Source: Chloroflexota bacterium (lineage in GTDB: Bacteria > Chloroflexota > UBA6077). From it: a stretch of 8,690 nt of DNA. Shown piece by piece: positions 7,232-8,690 of this stretch. The DNA lies in contig JAMCTB010000012.1 in NCBI GenBank assembly GCA_023380955.1, positions 1 through 8,690 of the forward strand, in the 5' to 3' direction. The notes beneath the pieces are model-generated. The model had not been told where the DNA came from and did no database searches. It saw only the letters and a list, made by a program, of their open reading frames with translations. Position numbers and translations under genes: made by a program. How positions within the stretch are numbered: position 1 is the first letter of the stretch; each line of letters begins with the position of its first letter.

Positions 7232-7260
7232 ACTCTACCCTGTTGCGGCGCTTCGGTCAA
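7232..7260 (-). promoter_or_regulatory. Predicted promoter of tRNA-Trp
   Basis: Read on the - strand, TTGACC (7255-7260) and TAGAGT (7232-7237) are separated by 17 bases. Transcription would start near 7225, about a dozen bases before the tRNA 5' end. The 191-base gap between tRNA-Trp and tRNA-Arg is therefore explained by this promoter and by the terminator of the upstream tRNA unit. Confidence 0.65.
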
Positions 7261-7343
7261 GTGGAATCGCTCAGCATCCCCAGGAGCCCACTCACTGTTC
7301 GGCCCTCCACCTTCACCTTCGGCGGCTGCGGCCCTCACCGGCA

Positions 7344-7381
7344 GAAAAGCAACAGCCATGGCCGATCTGTCAGCCATGGCT
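7344..7381 (-). terminator. Predicted terminator of the tRNA-His/tRNA-Arg transcript
   Basis: On the - strand, AGCCATGGC (7373-7381) pairs with GCCATGGCT (7354-7362) around a 10-base loop. GTTGCTTTTC follows, giving a short T run at 7345-7348. It lies about 22 bases beyond the tRNA-Arg 3' end. Each arm is itself built on the palindrome GCCATGGC. Confidence 0.5.
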
Positions 7382-7403
7382 CCTGGTAGGCCTCTATTCA
7401 GGG

Positions 7404-7477
7404 TACGCCCGGAGGGATTCGAACCCCCGACACCTGGTTCCGAAGACCAGTGCTCTAATCCGCTGAGCTACGGGCGC
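7404..7477 (-). tRNA. tRNA-Arg (anticodon TCG)
   Basis: This is a 74-base cloverleaf on the - strand. The acceptor stem is GCGCCCG/CGGGCGT, with a G1-U72 wobble at its end and discriminator A73. The D arm is GCTC/GAGC. The anticodon stem CTGGT/ACCAG holds the loop CTTCGGA, which gives TCG, reading CGA and possibly other CGN codons. The T loop is TTCGAAT. The CCA end is not encoded (CCC follows). It lies 13 bases downstream of the encoded CCA end of tRNA-His, probably on the same transcript. Confidence 0.96.
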
Positions 7478-7490
7478 AAGAAGGTGAGCT

Positions 7491-7568
7491 TGGGGTGAGG
7501 AATGGGATTCGAACCCACGATCTCCAGGGCCACAACCTGGCGCCTTAAACCACTTGGCTACCCTCACC
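7491..7568 (-). tRNA. tRNA-His (anticodon GTG)
   Basis: This is a cloverleaf on the - strand with the anticodon stem CCAGG/CCTGG around the loop TTGTGGC, which gives GTG. The histidine identity pair is encoded: an extra 5' G (G-1, position 7568) lies opposite C73 (7494). The T arm is GTGGG-TTCGAAT-CCCAT. The bases after C73 are CCA (7493-7491), so the mature 3' end appears to be encoded, unlike in the two neighbouring tRNAs. It is the first gene of the His-Arg unit, about 20 bases after the predicted transcription start. Confidence 0.96.
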
Positions 7569-7594
7569 ATGCGCGAGTCGCCCCGCCAGCTGGA

Positions 7595-7624
7595 ATTATA
7601 CCAAACCGTCAGGCCCCCTCGCAA
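7595..7624 (-). promoter_or_regulatory. Predicted promoter of the tRNA-His/tRNA-Arg unit
   Basis: On the - strand a consensus -10 box TATAAT (7595-7600) is preceded by TGG (extended -10). The best -35 match is TTGCGA (7619-7624), 18 bases away. Transcription would start near 7588. Confidence 0.65.
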
Positions 7625-7704
7625 TGCATGGCTGCGTCTCGAGCCGTCCAGGCGGCCGCCGGCGAAACCTTCTCTTCGCTTCCAGGGTCCAAAGGTGTGA
7701 CGGA

Positions 7705-7760
7705 GGTAGGCAGCGGCCTACCCCCGGCCGGGTCGCGGTGTGGTGATGCTTCTGCCTACC
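7705..7760. promoter_or_regulatory. Three GGTAGGC/GCCTACC motifs upstream of the DUF4178 promoter
   Basis: GGTAGGC occurs at 7705-7711 and its complement GCCTACC at 7716-7722 and again at 7754-7760. The first two form a hairpin with an AGCG loop. The first, extended to GGTAGGCAG, is also the exact inverse of CTGCCTACC (7752-7760), which touches the -35 box. The layout fits operator sites for a DNA-binding regulator; no regulator is identified. The rest of 7570-7863 holds only the promoters and repeats listed here. Confidence 0.4.
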
Positions 7761-7788
7761 TTGACTTGACCTTGGAAGGTGGTATCCT
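7761..7788 (+). promoter_or_regulatory. Predicted promoter of the DUF4178 gene
   Basis: TTGACT (7761-7766) and TATCCT (7783-7788) are 16 bases apart, with TGG before the -10 box (extended -10). Transcription would start near 7795, inside the first of three tandem repeats. Confidence 0.6.
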
Positions 7789-7790
7789 TT

Positions 7791-7841
7791 CACCCAAAGT
7801 GCCCGATCACCCAAAGTGCCCGATCACCCAAAGTGCCCGAT
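7791..7841 (+). repeat. Three exact tandem copies of a 17-bp unit
   Basis: CACCCAAAGTGCCCGAT is repeated without change or spacer at 7791-7807, 7808-7824 and 7825-7841. The array begins two bases after the -10 box and ends nine bases before the ribosome binding site of the DUF4178 gene, so it covers the predicted transcription start and most of the leader. The copies are seen directly; a regulatory role is an inference from position. Confidence 0.95.
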
Positions 7842-7863
7842 AGTTGCCCCGGAGGAACTCCCC

Positions 7864-8412
7864 ATGAGCTGGCGTAAGTTCTTTGGCATGGAGAAAGAGC
7901 CCGAGAAGATCGAGGAGCGCACGCCCCAGACCCTCCAGGTGGGCGACGTAGTGTCCTACCACGACGAGGACTACTTCGTCGAGCAGAGGATCGAGTACCA
8001 CGGCGACGGGGGGGATGTCTGGTGGGACTTTCTCCTGGTGAACCCCCAGGACAAGTATTGGCTGGGCGTCGTCGAGGACGAAGGGCTGGCCCTAACCCTC
8101 TATCACGACGTCCCGTTCCACCCCCACATGCCGCCCTCGGATCCCCTCTCCTACCAGGAGGAGGAGTACCACCGCACGGAGTACGGCTTCGCCAACGCCA
8201 TACTCAAGAAGAAGTCGAAGCTGTCCACAACGGAAAGGGTGGAGTACTGGGACTACGAGAGCGAGAGCGGCAAACAGCTTTCCATCGAGAGATGGGGGGA
8301 CAACGAGGTGAGAGAGGACCAGTCGCAGATGACTGGGACCATCCATTGTTCCATCGGCGAGACCATCAAGCCCTACCAGATAACCATCTACCCGGGAAAC
8401 CCCGAGGGGTAA
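7864..8412 (+). CDS. DUF4178 domain protein
   Basis: The protein has 182 residues, is soluble and acidic, and has no signal peptide or membrane segment. After a charged N-terminal tail (1-24) it matches the DUF4178 pattern as I know it: VGDVVSYHDEDYFVEQRIEY (26-45), a WWDFLL...WLGVVEDEG stretch, a variable middle, a VEYWDYES...LSIERW segment (W144) and a closing IYPG (175-178). The biochemical role of the family is unknown; members often sit near polyamine or membrane-stress genes, but none is visible here. The ATG at 7864 has GGAGG (7851-7855) eight bases upstream. In-frame codons further upstream lie inside the tandem repeats and are rejected as starts. It is expressed from its own repeat-flanked promoter. 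Confidence 0.82.
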   Translation: MSWRKFFGMEKEPEKIEERTPQTLQVGDVVSYHDEDYFVEQRIEYHGDGGDVWWDFLLVNPQDKYWLGVVEDEGLALTLYHDVPFHPHMPPSDPLSYQEEEYHRTEYGFANAILKKKSKLSTTERVEYWDYESESGKQLSIERWGDNEVREDQSQMTGTIHCSIGETIKPYQITIYPGNPEG

Positions 8413-8432
8413 CCGAGCAGGGTTCTTCCCCT

Positions 8433-8690
8433 GTGGCCCCGAGCGAGACGAAGGGACTCGGCTGTCCTTCGGAGGCGACGCTTTGCCGCGCTCGGCGTGG
8501 CGGCGAAACCGCTCGTTCGGCAGTCGCTGCCGCGGCCGGGAGCAATGATCTGAGGCCGGACTGCACGACCCTGCCAGGTTATGTCGACCAACGCTCGACG
8601 GATCTGACTTTCTATCTCTTCGACTCCGCGGCGCCCAGGGGGGTCGTCCGTGTCCTGACCGAGCGGACCATCGACCTACCGGGCGGCAGG
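8433..8690 (+). CDS. Possible 5' part of an unidentified gene, cut by the window edge
   Basis: One + frame is open from before a GTG at 8433 to the edge. Its last 40 or so codons look coding: mostly G/C at the third position, and a plausible sequence including YVDQRSTDLTFYLFDSAAP and VVRVLTERTIDLPGG. The part before about 8550 is doubtful, because it overlaps a GC-rich repeat-like stretch and lacks a convincing ribosome binding site. There is no ATG in the frame, so the true start is uncertain. If real, it would lie just downstream of the DUF4178 gene and could share its transcript. I do not recognise the family. Confidence 0.3.
   Translation, partial: MAPSETKGLGCPSEATLCRARRGGETARSAVAAAAGSNDLRPDCTTLPGYVDQRSTDLTFYLFDSAAPRGVVRVLTERTIDLPGGR
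8438..8461. repeat. Copy B of the dispersed GAGCGAG...GGGACTC hairpin element
   Basis: CCGAG (8439-8443) pairs with CTCGG (8457-8461). Bases 8438-8456 match 225-242 in the upstream leader except for one inserted base, and the hairpin layout matches 97-118. It lies in the region following the DUF4178 gene. This suggests a repeat scattered through intergenic DNA of this genome. Confidence 0.4.

Noticed and set aside
7140..7568. tRNA cluster as the attachment site of an integrated element
   Set aside because: There is no integrase and I saw no duplicated tRNA 3' end; the flanks look like ordinary chromosomal genes.
7791..7841. Tandem repeats considered as a CRISPR array
   Set aside because: The units are contiguous with no spacers, only 17 bp long, and no cas gene is nearby.

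Overview
The window is high-GC bacterial DNA carrying a complete rod-shape/cell-elongation cluster on the + strand, in the order mreB, mreC, mreD, mrdA (PBP2), rodA. It continues with a stomatin/slipin-type SPFH membrane protein, three tRNA genes on the - strand (His, Arg, Trp), a DUF4178 protein, and possibly the start of one more gene that runs off the right edge. High GC, GTG/TTG starts, strong purine-rich ribosome binding sites and the character of the MreB sequence suggest Chloroflexota (perhaps Dehalococcoidia-like). That placement rests on recognition from memory and was not tested by a search.

Region by region. Positions 1-334 hold no convincing gene; they are GC-rich, repeat-rich and able to fold into several short hairpins. 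A clear sigma70-type promoter (335-363) then drives mreB from a GTG start at 484. mreB, mreC, mreD, mrdA and rodA follow in one direction with short gaps or overlaps. The main interruption is a perfect 21-bp inverted repeat between mreC and mreD (2398-2452). A second near-consensus promoter (6108-6136) serves the SPFH gene. That gene ends at a strong palindromic terminator (7096-7126), which it shares with the convergent tRNA-Trp gene. tRNA-His and tRNA-Arg form one - strand unit with its own promoter and terminator; tRNA-Trp has a separate promoter.

How the genes work together. MreB filaments, MreC and MreD organise the elongasome, in which RodA (SEDS glycosyltransferase) polymerises peptidoglycan strands and PBP2 (transpeptidase) crosslinks them, so the operon is a full lateral-wall synthesis module. 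The SPFH protein is a membrane-scaffold type whose link to this module is positional only. The DUF4178 gene has the most elaborate control region here: repeated GCCTACC motifs upstream of an extended -10 promoter, and three exact 17-bp tandem repeats at the predicted transcription start.

I found no CRISPR array, transposase or integrase, and no clear sign of a new defence or mobile system. The best leads are the nested inverted repeat, the tandem-repeat promoter, and a dispersed hairpin element present at both ends of the window.
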